Positions 9,901-22,658 of a DNA stretch of 64,000 nucleotides are shown in pieces. A program made the translations under genes and the position numbers. This stretch comes from Raphanus sativus. Its lineage: Eukaryota; Streptophyta; Magnoliopsida; Brassicales; Brassicaceae. The DNA lies in NCBI RefSeq assembly GCF_000801105.2, contig NC_079518.1, forward strand, positions 18,766,800-18,830,799. Direction: 5' to 3'. The notes under the pieces are model-generated. The model worked only from the letters and a program-made list of their open reading frames with translations, made no database searches and was not told the DNA's origin. Each line of letters starts with the position of its first letter. The first letter of the stretch is position 1.

Positions 9901-11211
9901 TTATGCTGTCATTCAAGGAGTAGCAATTATGAGTAAAAAAATATCGGATATTAATTGCATAATACTAACGGAAATTTAAACTTGGTGCACAAGATCTAAA
10001 AATATATATAATAATAGTGGAGGTCATTCCGAACAAAATAAGTCGTGTACATGTAGGTGTGATTATATAAGGTTTCTATTACTTTTATTGCCTTATAATT
10101 CGTGTACATGTTGCTCCTTTTTTTTGTCTGATAGCAATTCGTCTAATGGTTTTCCGGGTTTTAACCAGAGCATTTTCAAGCGAGAGACTAAGAATCGAAG
10201 TGGAGCTTTATTTTTCCAATTCACAGGTTTTTGTAATTCACATTTTTTTTAATGTTTACTTTTAAGTATATTACTTTTATCTTTACCTTTCTAATTCACA
10301 GGTTTTTCTGCGAGAGACTAAGAATCGAGTTCAGACTAAGAATCGAATTTGAGCTTTACCTTTCTAATTCACAGCTTTACCTTTCTAAGTCGGTAAAAAA
10401 ATACTGACTTGCTTTACTTTTCTAAGTCGATAGGTTTTTTTTTTCAAATTAGGCCACAAGTATCTTTCCTTATTTCTTTTATGTTTACTTTTAAGAATAT
10501 TATATGCAGCTGTTTGTTACTCTTTGTTATTTTAATATTTTTGATTAGCAGTTGTATAATTTCGGTAAATGAATAGACTTGATTTTTTTTGAATTGTTGT
10601 TTATTGATTATTAGCTAATAATCAAGAAGTTGATAATAGTCTCATTCATGGAAGACCAACTCAGAGAAAGCAGCCATACAAGATATGTTTTATTATATGA
10701 TTTATATTTGGTGTTCATATTTTCATATACAAATATGTGGACTGGCCACATATTTATTTAATTTATTATAATTGTCACACATATAAATAATATGGAGAAT
10801 ATATATATAGAGATTATGAAATTTAATATAAGTAGGGAACTATATATCTAGCATATTGTAAAGTCGGAAATATAGAAATTTATATCAAAGTATTTTTTCT
10901 CTATATGGAATTTCGGTTACCGTATAATTAAGCTTATCTTACTTGGTAAAACAATATATTTAAATCTTCTTCACACAAGTTTGTCAACATTAATTGGATT
11001 TTTAATTTATGGAAATATATGAATATATGGTGGAGCATTGATAGTAATACATTTACTACTCAAAATATTCTCACGAGTTTATATCTTTCTTTTTTTTAAT
11101 ATAAAACGAATAAATTCAATATTGGACTAACAATCTAACATATAATTATTTTTCCTTTATTGATTAATAGGTGAATACATTTATGAACAAATTCAAATTA
11201 ATAAATATGTA
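9901..11211. other. AT-rich DNA with a short internal repeat
   Basis: No gene. Around 10170-10400 short phrases recur: GAGAGACTAAGAATCGA (twice, with a third partial) and CTTTACCTTTCTAATTCACAG. They look like the remains of a small tandem duplication. The rest is unremarkable. Confidence 0.5.
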
Positions 11212-11706
11212 TCATCCCTTTCTTATTAATAGGGAAGAAAAGTAAAAAATAATCTTTTAGTTAATACTTATTTACCCTAATACCATGCTGACATGTCTGT
11301 TCCACAATTCTCTTCAAACCATATTTAGAAATATCCTTAACTTACTAAATATATTACAGGTTTTGCCATTGGTCTCACTTCTCTCAAATATTGGTTTAGA
11401 CTATAGTTACGCATATAAATCATTTTTTCCTATTTATGACAGTGTTTCGAACACCATAAATAAGAAATATGAATCCTTGCATTACGCAATAAGAAAATTG
11501 GAAATAAGCAGTGATTAATTACTCTATATATTTGACTATATTAATAAAGAGAATAATTTAGTTTCTTATTCTGTACAAAGTAAGTTACTTATTAGCAACA
11601 TTTATGTGAGATTTTCCTAATCAAAATATGAAAATTTATTTTTGCATTTAAAGTAAAGATACGCGTATTAAGTATGATTATTTAATTTGACCAAAAAGTA
11701 TGATTA
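11212..11706 (+). mobile_element. Helitron-like 5' part, copy 3 (diverged)
   Basis: It starts A|TCATCCCTTTCTTATTAATA and contains TATTTACCCTAATACCATGCTGACATG, recognisably the same start as copies 1 and 2. It runs up to the TC terminus of the Helitron at 11707. A 77-codon plus frame here (11285-11518) shows no recognisable motif. Confidence 0.35.
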
Positions 11707-13385
11707 TCTTCTATATATTAATAAATAAACATTTAAAAAGTTGTAACCTTAAGTTTGTATTAACTAAAAAAATCTTGCTTAAGTGTCACTTAATTATGAT
11801 GTTAATTTTGTTTACGTGGCACCATAAAAATTAATTAAAAATTAGTAAGTTCAAAATCCAATTTCTAGGAAATATTATATTAATCCAAACATAAATGTAT
11901 ATGATATGATAAACTTAATACTCGACGATCTCATTAAACTAATACTCGGCGATCTCACTAAATTAATACTCAACGATCTCATTAAATGATACTTTCTTTA
12001 AATGGCTCAAGGTTGATTTATATTGTGATTCAACATAATATTTTTTTTTTTAAAAAATGTGTAAGATATAATCTTACTCCATATTACTAAAACAGAAATT
12101 TAAATCAAAATTTACTATATATTATGGTCTAAGTATTGCATGCTTTTGGTATAAAACAGAAACTAATGATTTTCTAAGTGTTGTTTTTTTTAATTAATAA
12201 CAAAGAGACGCTTTGATAAAATAATAGCAAAAGAGACGCAGCTATTCAAAGTTGTTTTGTTAATAAAAGAAAAAATATTTTATAGCAAAGAGACACAATT
12301 TTAGTTTAGTTTTCAAACTTGTAATTGTCTTTTCTAATATTTTAATTTTCCATCTTATATTTTCAAAACGAAAGTAAAAATCTGATATTTTGAAAATTAG
12401 TATAACTTCAAAATCGAAAAATATTTAAATTTTATTTACTGACAAGTTAGTAAAAGAAAATATCCATATGTATCAGCCCAACATATAAATGATTATATAA
12501 ACAAACAAAAATTGTAAAAAAATTCAATCATATATAAATCTTAAATTTGTCAATACAATATGTTTAATTAGAAAATAACTATTTATTTCGGATTATCTAT
12601 AATCAATGTCGTTTAAATGTTCTTTTTAATTTTAATTGAGTCGAAATAGGATCAATCGTAAACTGCCGATATTATGATCATTAGAAGACAGTAAAAATCC
12701 TAATATTTGAACCAAATTTTCCTGATACACAATTTATGTATCAAACTCTTTTGGTAAGATTAAATTAATTGTTTTTATACCATATTGTTTGAATAGTTGA
12801 GAAACGTTTTGACCAAGTTAATGATTCTACCAAATTTTTAAGCTTGGTACAAAATTTTGAAGAAGTTCTATATGGTAGGTTTAATTTAAGATAATAATAT
12901 ACTTTGTCACCAAGTCTAAAATTTTGACAACTTAAAACAACTTTGCTAAATATGTTTGTGGTAGTTATTGAAAATTTACGTAAATATTGGTTCAATATAT
13001 CACATTAAAATATGGTTTTTAGATAATTAATGCTAATTATTTTAACTTTCCAAACAATCCGAAAACCTATCTATGCCTACTATATATATATATACGGTTG
13101 AGTTTTTCCTTATAAATACCATCAAATGTTTTCATAACCCTTAATCTATGATTATAAGAATATCAATGATATCTCATTTTAATTGTTTGATTTGAGCTTC
13201 TATATTTTTTTATGTGTACCAAATATTTATACTTAATTAATTATTCTACATTGAAAAAACATAAATATCAAATATATTTTAAACACAAAAACACATGTAT
13301 TCAGAAATCATGAAAGTTTACAATATGAAAACATAAATTTTAAAATAAATATTTTACCCTGCGCAAGGCGCAGGTCTTATCCTAG
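11707..13385 (+). mobile_element. Non-autonomous Helitron
   Basis: The left end is A|TCTTCTATATATTAATAAA. The right end has a 7-bp hairpin CCTGCGC-AAG-GCGCAGG (13358-13374), then CTAG (13382-13385) and a host T. The loop and core stem match the Helitron at 212, so they belong to one family. About 1.68 kb of AT-rich DNA lies between, with no Rep/helicase frame. Inside, three short copies of a phrase close to TTAATACTCGACGATCTCA follow each other at about 11918-11982. Confidence 0.75.
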
Positions 13386-14145
13386 TATTTATTAATAGAG
13401 ATATCCGTTTTTAATAGAATAAGATTAAATGAATTTTCACTATTTAAAATATTAAAGTAAATACTTATACTAACTTCATCATTTAAAATGCAATTTTCAC
13501 TTATTTTTAATATGGTGTTTCTGGTTAAAAATCTGTATGTATTTGCCTCTGGATATGAAGATATGTAGTAGGAAAAGCATAGATAAGAACAATCCAACTC
13601 ATAGATATTGGCTTACGTGTTTTCTACTGTATTTTCAGTGGTGTATCTATTCGGAGCGGCACATCTGGTGAGAATTCAATATTGTAATGATGTGGCACCG
13701 AAGGGATCATGTCGTAAAATCTTAGTGTATTGCTTACGTGGCGTATCTACCTCTAGTGGCCTGTGAGAACATCACGTGTTGCGCTTACAATTGCCACTGA
13801 CTATATGGCTTTGCTCTTGTTTTCAGGACCTTTAAATAACAAATTTAAATAACAAGTTCAAAGTCTAACGAAAAAAAGAAAGTCAACAACAGAGAAAGGA
13901 AAATAAACATTGAATTTTTTTTGGCCAACTTAGTGTAAATACAAGTGGACATCGTCCCAGCCATTTTCATAGATTAAGAATGATTTCCAACGGTCTGTCA
14001 TTGTTTGCCGATTTTAATACACATATATGTAATCGTTGATTCAGTTTAGATAATTGAGTCTTTCAGAAAACACCATAGAGTTCGCCACATATACATAGAC
14101 TAAATTTAAAACTCAACACTATAAGAAAAACGATCGGAATCAAAC
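13386..14145. other. Unassigned intergenic DNA
   Basis: No coding potential. It includes a moderately GC-rich stretch (13600-13800) with TTACGTG motifs but no ends that I can assign to an element. Confidence 0.5.
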
Positions 14146-14277
14146 TGTAACGACCCGGACATTGGTTTCGGAATTTGTTAGCAAACTAAGGTCCGTGCAC
14201 ATTCCCGAAAGCCCATTAACTTTTGTATAAATACCCAGCACATCAATTATTTGTTTCCAAAACCATTAATAAAAGAA

Positions 14278-14537
14278 TGTTATGAAATGAGAGAAGTATT
14301 GCTGTGAAAGTTGTGTCTTTTTCATTAGCTCTTGCCACTTATATATAGTGGTTGTCACATAAGGTTTTACATCAATGGAGAATCTACACAATGAATACAC
14401 TTTGACTATATTCAATACAATATCAAGACTTGGTCAAAGCTCATAGATGTTTAGGTTAAATGGGTCTTCATCTTGATGTAAACCTCCTTGGTCTTGGTTA
14501 TAGGTAATCCACACAAACCATACTATGGTTTATAACA
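14278..14537 (-). repeat. Copia 3' LTR
   Basis: 260 bp, TG...CA. It contains TATATATA in a CCACT..AGTGG dyad (about 14335-14353), likely the TATA region of the LTR promoter. Confidence 0.95.
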
Positions 14538-14547
14538 CTCCCCCTTG
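14538..14547 (-). promoter_or_regulatory. Copia polypurine tract
   Basis: The minus strand reads AAGGGGGAG directly before the 3' LTR. This is the plus-strand cDNA primer site and it fixes the orientation of the element. Confidence 0.8.
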
Positions 14548-15123
14548 GATGCTATAACCATATGAGTTCATAATATGCTTAATGTTGCCTCATTAAAACC
14601 TTACTAGGAAAACCCATTGGGATAAAACCATAGTTAAGGAAAAAGAGTACAACACATATTACTCCCCCTGATTTGAACATCACTTGTTGAATAGATGTTC
14701 ATGGATTCTTACTTGAACAATCTTGTAATGTTCGGACATATCATGTCTCTTAGAATCCTGATGGTACTTTAGAAAATGTACCACTTTGATATCGACCACT
14801 TTAGTACTTTAGATAAAATGTACTATTTTATACTCTGGTCGTTTGATTATGGTCCTTGACCAAATCAGTCTTATATGCCTATCCACAATATTGGTCGGCT
14901 AGTACTTTAGATCCTTTATATAATATGGATCATCATTATATCAAGTATGAGCTACTTAGCTCTTTAGGACTTATGGACATGCCTTAGCTTTATGAGTATA
15001 ATATTATTTGCCATAGGCAACTTTATACATAGGTCATGTCTGTTAGATCAATGATCCTTATATCCATAGTTTATCTATGATCGATCTAAGACATTTTGCA
15101 GTCTTAGTGTGCCGGCAATTCGT

Positions 15124-15165
<42 letters not shown>

Positions 15166-16251
15166 ACGATTGAACTGATCTAGACCGGACACGGTCATGA
15201 CATAGAATTGATCTAATTGATCCTCAAATTTATGTCTAATGACATCCATGATCTACAGCTTTATCATGGACCAAATCTTATAATATGGTCGGACCCGTTG
15301 GGTCGCATATGGACGCATAATGCGGTCCTACACTTTTTTGTTCAAAGATGAACTTTGATCTTATAGCTTATCTTTATGATAGCTTATTCATTCATACCAC
15401 AGCTTGGTTGGTTCATGCTGAGAATTTTGACCAACCATAAGTATTACCAAAATTTGGCTAATTTGTGGTGATGGTCTATAACCTTTCTAAGGTTTGATGA
15501 ATAACCATTTAACCTATCTTAGGCTGGTTAGTATATCACAAGAAATTTAAAAATTCCTCTATGGACTGATTTGAATTGTTCTTATAGAACCTTTTCATTT
15601 GCTTACATGTAGCAATTTAATTCAATCCATGGACAGCTTTAGGAAAATGCTGTTCATGAGAACTTCTTTTCTCATTTTATGATTCTGAGCTCAGTATATT
15701 TTGGTAAACCTTTTAGGTACCAATAATATTATTATCATCCAGTGAGTCATATATAACATACTACATCTTTTGAATTTCTTCCAGACATTATATGTAGTGA
15801 CATATGTAGTATTATCCACCACTTTGGATTATATAGACCTCCCTTGGTCTGTCTCACGGTTTTATCCTTCTTTCAGGATTTATCTATTCACTGGGCATCA
15901 TATGGCGTTTACATATTCATGGCCAATTCAATACGCCTTTAATTTGTCACTTTAGAAACCCCACGTTTCTTTCTTTATTCATTATTATGAGTACTCTTGC
16001 GTGGGTTCATGATCCTCGATTCATTATTCATGTGCTACATATTCGCGCTTTTTCTTATGAATGTATTGTGTCGACACATTTATATATATATGGTTTCCTT
16101 CCAACATTAAATAATTCATTGAGATCTCATCATTATCAATGCCTTCAGTACCATGAGGCCCGGCGTCCCGAACCCCAAGTGTTGATACTGACGGCATAGC
16201 CATTTCGGCCTTGTCTGGAAAGTCTATGACCTCGGTTTTTTTTTTTTGCAC
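14548..16251 (-). pseudogene. Copia pol 3' half (decayed)
   Basis: At 16150-16251 the minus frame reads EVIDFPDKAEMAMPS and, close by, VRDAGPHGTEGIDNDEIS. I recognise this as a segment that precedes the reverse transcriptase in Brassicaceae Copia polyproteins. Left of it, where reverse transcriptase and RNase H should lie, only short fragments remain between stops and indels. A TA microsatellite sits at about 15130-15162. I could not place the catalytic YxDD motif. The last 150 bp before the polypurine tract resemble the usual untranslated tail. Confidence 0.55.
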
Positions 16252-17295
16252 CTTTCTTTAATTTCCGAGGTTCCTTTTGGAACATATATTCGGTCTTATA
16301 TTAGACTCTGTAGCAACTTGGTTGTGTCTTTAAGACATCAAAACCGTGTGGTGCTAAGCTGGGATGACATAGTCATTCTTTCTCGGGTCAATGTGTCTGG
16401 TATTTTATTTTGCTATCATTGTAGCATATGGACGTCTATAAATCTTTTCTAGTCCGAGGATCTTTGCCAAGACAATGATGGTTGATACCATTCTTTACCA
16501 GCTTACTACTTCTCCTTTCAAATGTTGAATATTGGGATTCATAAACCCTATGTAATCCTTGTTCCTTGGCCTATGATTAAATCACCCATTTTGGCTCAAG
16601 GTTTCTTTTAAACTTATGGAGAAAGTATATTCATAATATATATCCAACATATATTCCCAATCCTCCTTATGAGATTCTAAGATCATATAATCTTTAGATG
16701 GCACATATATTTGTGGTGGATTCATTCATAATATCTTAATTCATAATATCTTAATATGATATATGTCTGGACTCATGACCCGTATTAGTCTGAGGTGGGA
16801 ATATTTATTATCACTTATATGGCCTGATATAATATCAATGGCCTGATGCAAGTTAATCTTTTATAACTCATGATGTCCCCAAGCATATGGACTTTTAGAT
16901 TTTGAACCTTATAGGTAATGGTCATATCCTCATAAATTCAACCAATATGTAATATGGTTGTGGACCATGTTTCACGGATTTTAGTATGGTCATGTATCAT
17001 GGGATTTGTCCTCACTCCCCCTCATGAACATACTCTAATTCGTGGTGCTTGGGTCAATAAATTCCCTTGTGCATAGATATAAATTGCACAAACGTGAGAT
17101 CTTATGGGATAGCTTTTGTGCCTTTTTTAAATCTTTGCATCATAATTCAGATGACTAAGTATGGTAATGCCATCTAAGTGATAATTTTCGTGGGTCAATC
17201 AAACATGATTATGATTGCCCTGGCTATTTGCCTAATATCATATTGATCTCTAGATCAATAGATAATGTAGTCTCGACCATTTAGGCGATTTTAAT

Positions 17296-17515
17296 TTAGG
17301 TAATTTTATTCGCTTTTGCCCATTGTTGGAAACCATATTTTCTTCTTAATTCAATGGGTCTTATAGGGTGAATATAATGCCTTTTAGGCAATGCCTTGGT
17401 CGGACCATTTTTCTTTTCTTTCAAGGAATGTCCAGTTGAGTTCAAGAGTATATTATGCATCATAATAGAGCCTAGATGGCCGAGCATGTCGTGCCATATG
17501 TTAAAGGCTTCTCTG
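17296..17515 (-). pseudogene. Copia GAG-pre-integrase region
   Basis: The minus frame reads YNMWHDMLGHLGSIMMHNI and, later, LNSTGHSLKEKKNGP. This fits the HxxLGHxG..M histidine-containing region just before Copia integrase. The cysteine-pair part and the integrase DDE core are not readable in one frame. It lies between gag (right) and the pol remains (left), as expected for Copia order. Confidence 0.7.
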
Positions 17516-18012
17516 AACTCTTTGGAAAGTGATTTGGGGTATTAACCCACAATCATATTTATCTTGGCTCAAAGAAGGCCTATAGATATAGTAGGCATAG
17601 TCTCTAGGACTTTCCTTTGGCCTTGGGCATTTTCATAAATCATAAGGAATTCTTTCTTTCCTTTGCCCATAGTTTCAATATATAGACCATTCATATGAAT
17701 GTCTTTGAAACTTTGATAAATTCCACTTTGATTTATGGGGAATGTAATGCATCAGAGATTTTTCAGATGTGTGCCTTTAGGCATTATGAGGTTGGACTAG
17801 CCATGACCTTGAAAAATATCTTTTGTCTCTTAAATTAATGTGGCTTGGTCCACTATAGAGAAAAAGACAAAATAAAATGATGTCGAAATCTAATTGGCCT
17901 TTTTAAGGCAATATGAAGTCTCGTATTCAAGTTGATCATCATTCTTATGGTCGAAATTATTCTCACCATCTAGATGGACCCAATGGGCCATAGGGTTCTA
18001 TCCCTTTATGCT

Positions 18013-18560
18013 CTCCTGGTAGAGTTCAATAAGGTGTTTGGGAGTTCTACATTGGTTGGCCCAATGGTTGTTCAGCCCACACCGATGGCAAGCAAATTTT
18101 TGTCGAGGCATGGGTTTTTAAAATCGGACTTATACCCACGGCTAGGTTGATAACCTTGGCCTCGGCCTCGACTATGGAGTGACTGTGGGTGATATCCACG
18201 CACACCCTTGCCATATTCCATGGCCTTTTACATGGCCATGGTTTGACTCTTTCATATGGCTCTTTGGCCGTATATGCCTTAGGAAATGCCTTAAAATCCA
18301 GGAGGCCTCATCTCACTATTCCTCATGAGTAACTTATTGTTTTGCTTAGCAAGCAACAAACAAGAGATTAAATTTGCATATGTGGAGGAACCCTTTTCTC
18401 GGTATTATTGCTGAAGCAAAACATTGCTTGTGGAATGTAGAGAATTTATTCTCTAACATGTCAGCATATGTGATAGTCTCTCCACACAGTTTCAACTATG
18501 AGACTATCATGAATAGAGCCGAGTTATACTCATCCACAGACTTATAGTCTTGGGTCTTTA
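18013..18560 (-). pseudogene. Copia gag with CCHC zinc knuckle
   Basis: Frames between 18560 and 18300 give VDEYNSALFMIVS, LKLCGETITYADMLENKFS and NLISCLLLAKQNNKLLMRN, the usual C-terminal part of Copia gag. Next comes an RG-rich linker (about 18130-18190, RGRGQGYQPSRGYKSDFKN). At about 18096-18013 the nucleocapsid knuckle CHRCGLNNHWANQC appears, with the CX2CX4HX4C spacing intact, followed by RTPKHLIELYQESIKG. Stops and frameshifts separate the blocks, so no product is expected. Confidence 0.75.
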
Positions 18561-18699
18561 GGTCCCTCAAATCATATAGGACCTTTGGTAATAGCACCGT
18601 ATTATGGTGATCATTTCTGGATTTAAGATTTATCCAAAGGTCGAGAGGATTCTCAATAGTGAGATATTGATCATTGAGACTTTCAGTAAGGTGATGGCT

Positions 18700-20640
18700 T
18701 ATGATTAAGAAAATCGCCTTGTATCTATCTCAAAAGTGAGAAATTTAGATTCAATCACCAAGATTTAGATTTCAAGATGATTTTCAACATCTGAATATTT
18801 AACATTGCTTTCAAGCATCAAAAATTTATATAAGCAATAGAAGCCTTAATTTATATGATTTAATTTATATGATTTAATAATGATTTAATAAGGCTTCCCC
18901 CAAATCATATAATATATTTGCTTTAAGCATTTCTAGTATGATAATGATCAATTGATCACTGCATCTAGTGATCCTTTTAATTATAATTCATATTTGGATT
19001 GATTATATATGTATATAATTTCATATAGGGTTTCCAAGCCCTTTAGAATTTTGAATAAGGATCAATCATAATTTTAAATGAGATCAAGCAATATGGATGA
19101 AAATCAATCACAATGGTCGAATGATTAATGCATGGCTCAAGAACTAATCGGATGTTCTGTCCTAAGCATTGGACCAAAAATAATATAAATGTGATTCTTA
19201 ATGCATGAGGATATTTGGTTTTCAAAAAATCATAAAATAATAACCGATTCCTTCCCCCCTTTACCGGGTAAACCAAGACAAGAAAATTTATAATTTTCAG
19301 CAAATGTCTAAATCAAATTCAATTAGATTTTCTATCAATTGGTTTCAAAGCTGGTTATATTTTAATAAAGACAAGCATGCTTAGTTCTTAATAAAACTAT
19401 ATGACAGGAAGATGCATGGAAATGATCAGTTCATGATATGTGAATGATCTAACAATTTACTTATCCATGTTTGATCGGTTTAAACAGGTTTATAATTTCA
19501 ATCAAAGCAAACATGCTAAGTTTAAATAAAAACCGATTTGGTCTAATTATATGCAAGCAGTGTGAATCATTTAGATGCAAGCAATATGAACCAATTTTAA
19601 TTTATATGAACTATTATCAGGATTGTCAATGATATGCAAATAAAAAAATCAGTTTTAGCAATATGACAATTATGTATGGTCAGATTTTTAAACAATATGA
19701 CAATTGCATTCAAAGTTGGTTCAAGATGATTCAAGATGATACAATTTTTTTTTTTTTACTAAACTTATGCTATCAAGTATGCAACAAGATTACTATATAA
19801 TTTTAATCATCAATTTCAGGCATATGGTAAAAGATCAAGATTAACTATCAACTTATGTGATCAATATTCAATATGATATGAAATCTATTCAAGGTTGGTT
19901 CAATTATTTAGCTATCAACCTATATGATCAAATGATTTCATGCATATTTATTCTATCTTATGACATATCAATTTAAAATCAAGACTATATGTTATAAAAC
20001 TTTTATAAACATTTTCAGTCAAAGATATGCAATTAATAAAATCAAGCAAGCATTTATAAAATCGATTTTCAGTTTATAAAATCTGATTTTGCATTTAGAA
20101 AAGTTTTAAAATTCTTGACAGATACAAAATAAAAATTATTGGTCAAGGATATGCAATGAATGATTTTAATTTCGATTTTATAGATGTGTTGACTGAATTT
20201 GGGAGATCTGGCCGAAAGTGGCACAGAAAAGGATTCATGGATTTTTGTTTTGGCCAGATTATACATACATGTTTATCACATCTGGTAAATTGGCCAAAGC
20301 ATCCATAGGTTTAAGCTATCTCAAATAGTTTATGGTTCATAAGTTTTTATAAACAAGATTCATATAGATCTTTAGGTATTTTAATCTATTTTTGAGATAC
20401 TTAAAACCTTTAGAGAATTATAACTTTTATGGATTCAACATAATTCAGAATCAAGTTTCTTATGGATCAATGGATCATAGAAACAAGATTAATATTATGG
20501 ATTCATATAGATCCTTAGATTTCTTTTCAAATATAATGGTGTTCTTAGATTTTATGGATAGATTAGTTTACCCTTTTACACCACAAGAATCTGAATGGAC
20601 CACCATGAGAGAGAGCTAATCCACAGATGAGCTGGTTGAG
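18700..20640. other. AT-rich noncoding stretch inside Copia
   Basis: About 1.9 kb between the gag remains and the leader, with short recurrent phrases such as ATATGATC and GGTTCAA and a T-run at 19745. It makes the element longer (6.9 kb) than the usual 5 kb. It could be expanded or badly decayed N-terminal gag. No foreign insertion boundary was found. Confidence 0.5.
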
Positions 20641-20897
20641 AGAGAGGTGGAGGAGCTGGCCGGAAAAACCATGAGTCGGCGACGCGGATAGTTTATGCGA
20701 TTGACGACGCGTCAGAGATCGGATCGACAAGCCGTCTTCGGCAACGGATTCCTCTCGTCTTGGGCTTCAGTTTGATAGGTGAATCGTCATCTGGCTCCAC
20801 AGGGTTTGAGAGATACGGCGGTTTAAAGTTACGCCTGAATTTAAGATTTTCTGGCCGGAAAAGATGGCCGGAAAAGAGAGCTCAGGTGGAGAGCACT

Positions 20898-20912
20898 ATC
20901 GTGCTGATAACG
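20898..20912 (-). promoter_or_regulatory. Copia primer-binding region
   Basis: The minus strand after the 5' LTR reads CGTTATCAGCACGA. The TATCAG core resembles the methionine tRNA primer site of Copia elements (TGGTATCAGAGC). The match is partial. Confidence 0.5.
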
Positions 20913-21172
20913 TGTTATGAAATGAGAGAAGTGTTGCTGTGAAAGTTGTGTCTTTTTCATTAGCTCTTGCCACTTATATATAGTGGTTGTCACATAAGGT
21001 TTTACATCAATGGAGAATCTACACAATGAATACACTTTGACTATATTCAATACAATATCAAGACTTGGTTAAAGCTCATAGATGCTTAGGTTGAATGGGT
21101 CTTCATCTTGATGTAAACCTCCTTGGTCTTGGTTATAGGCAATCCACACAAACCATACTATGGTTTATAACA
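20913..21172 (-). repeat. Copia 5' LTR
   Basis: 260 bp, same ends and length as the left LTR, with five transitions between them (about 1.9%). Confidence 0.95.
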
Positions 21173-21283
21173 AAGAAAAGAAAAAAAAAGAAATCAGAAG
21201 TTAGAGAGAGAGAAAGAAAGAGAGAGAAGAAGTGAAGATTGCATGGAAAACCCAAGCTTTTGGAAAGCTCTGAGGCTGTCGCC

Positions 21284-21328
21284 GGAGCCACTGCATCCGG
21301 AGCCACTGCATCCGGAGCCACTGCATCC
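21284..21328 (+). repeat. 15-bp tandem repeat, three units
   Basis: GGAGCCACTGCATCC occurs three times head to tail. The period is a multiple of three, but I see no credible protein around it. Confidence 0.95.
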
Positions 21329-22658
21329 AGAGACCGTCCAGCTTCTCGCCACCGTTCACAACCACCATGGTAACCCGGGAACCGCCATGCAATGAGCTTT
21401 GTTTCCTCCGCTTAGTAAATCGTTGGTAACTCTCTAACCATGGCGAAATTCGTGCATGCAAAGCCACCATCGTGTTCCTCTAGTCGAGACGAAGCCATAG
21501 CCGCCGATAACCCCTCAATTGGAGTCCGGGTGAAGCCGCACACTCCTCTGGAAGTTTTGCCATGCACGCGCGTGGATTACACGCGTCGCCGCTAGAAATC
21601 GTCTCCACCGCTGCTCCGCCGCCGGCAGTCACCATCCTCCGTTGTCGTTGGCCGTCGTAGCCGCCGAACTTTCCGGTAAACCGTCGCCACCCTCCAATCG
21701 ATTTTAATTAGATGCGGTGAGTCAACTCGGTGACTCTGTAAACTAGTGATTTAACTTTTATAAATTGATTTAGGGTTGGTTAGGTTAATCCGGTCGGTTA
21801 AAATCAATTGGAATTTGGTTTGGATTAACCGGTTATTTAAATTAACTATTTGATTAATTAATTTTGGTTAAGTAAACCGGATAGTCCAATTAGAATTGAT
21901 TTCGGTTAAGGAATATCGGTTGGTTTAAATCAATTCTAATCTGGTCAAGGGTTGACTAGTTTGAATCAGAGTTGACCGGGTTGATCTTTGACTAGTGGGT
22001 CACTTTTCCATAGTAACCCGTTTTTGACCGTTCAAAGGACGTTATGATTCGAAATTTCGATCTGATTTCAGATTTGAAGTCTATTTGAGCAGCTGGAGTT
22101 CATAGACCACTTGTCTTCACTGCTAAGTTGAGGGTCTATTCCTAAACTTCTCGTACACGGCTTAGGACCTCGAATAAGTATAATTTATTTTTAATATGTT
22201 TCATCTGTGTGAAATCGAGTCTGTCATTGCTTGTTTAGCTTTTAGGTTCTTTGCTTAAACCGAAACTAGGGTGTTAGAGGATTCAATATTGATTTCTTCA
22301 CATAATTGTAAATTCTTAGTTAGAATTGTTTGAGGCGGATACATAGACTGATTTTGGTATGCCGGATTGTATGGAGGTTACGGCCAACTTTAGTCGATCA
22401 GTTAAGCCGTAGCCTGGTAGCGTCGATAAATCGTCTACGGGCGGTGTCCGAGCACAAACTCGAGATGAGTTTTGTTGTTGGCCTGTTAGTGGGCAGCGAG
22501 TGTGCACACTCCCTAGAACCATTGTTTGTTGCTCGGGTAGTTTAGGTACTCTGTTTGACGTGTATTGGATTTATATTATATTTATTAAGAGTGTTATGAC
22601 TGGGGCCACGGACTTCGAGGTAGCATCTCATACTTCACTGGGCGATTCTCATGTCGCT

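Larger units (their letters stand above)
14278..21172 (-). mobile_element. Ty1/Copia LTR retrotransposon, decayed coding
   Basis: Two 260-bp LTRs (14278-14537, 20913-21172) begin TGTTATGAAATG and end GGTTTATAACA. They are flanked by a perfect AAGAA duplication (14273-14277, 21173-21177). They differ at five positions, all transitions. The polypurine tract AAGGGGGAG (minus strand) adjoins the left LTR, so the element runs right to left. Gag with a zinc knuckle, GAG-pre-integrase sequence and a late polyprotein motif are recognisable in the correct order on the minus strand. Every frame is broken every few dozen codons. Confidence 0.9.
14146..22658 (+). mobile_element. Ty3/gypsy-like LTR, split by Copia
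   Basis: TGTAACGACCCGG at 14146 is a typical start of chromovirus-type gypsy LTRs. After 132 bp it is interrupted by the Copia element and resumes at 21173. Net of the Copia there is about 1.6 kb up to 22658, where element B is inserted. No coding frame is credible. The region holds a purine-rich GAGA stretch (about 21173-21235) and a 15-bp triplet repeat. Neither the 3' end nor a target duplication was found, so this may be an LTR plus leader or a truncated solo LTR. Confidence 0.45.

Noticed and set aside
15987..16452. Plus-strand frames within Copia
   Set aside because: Shadows of the minus-strand polyprotein.
22316..22545. Overlapping frames on both strands near 22.4 kb
   Set aside because: Short, no motif, in an LTR-like noncoding region.
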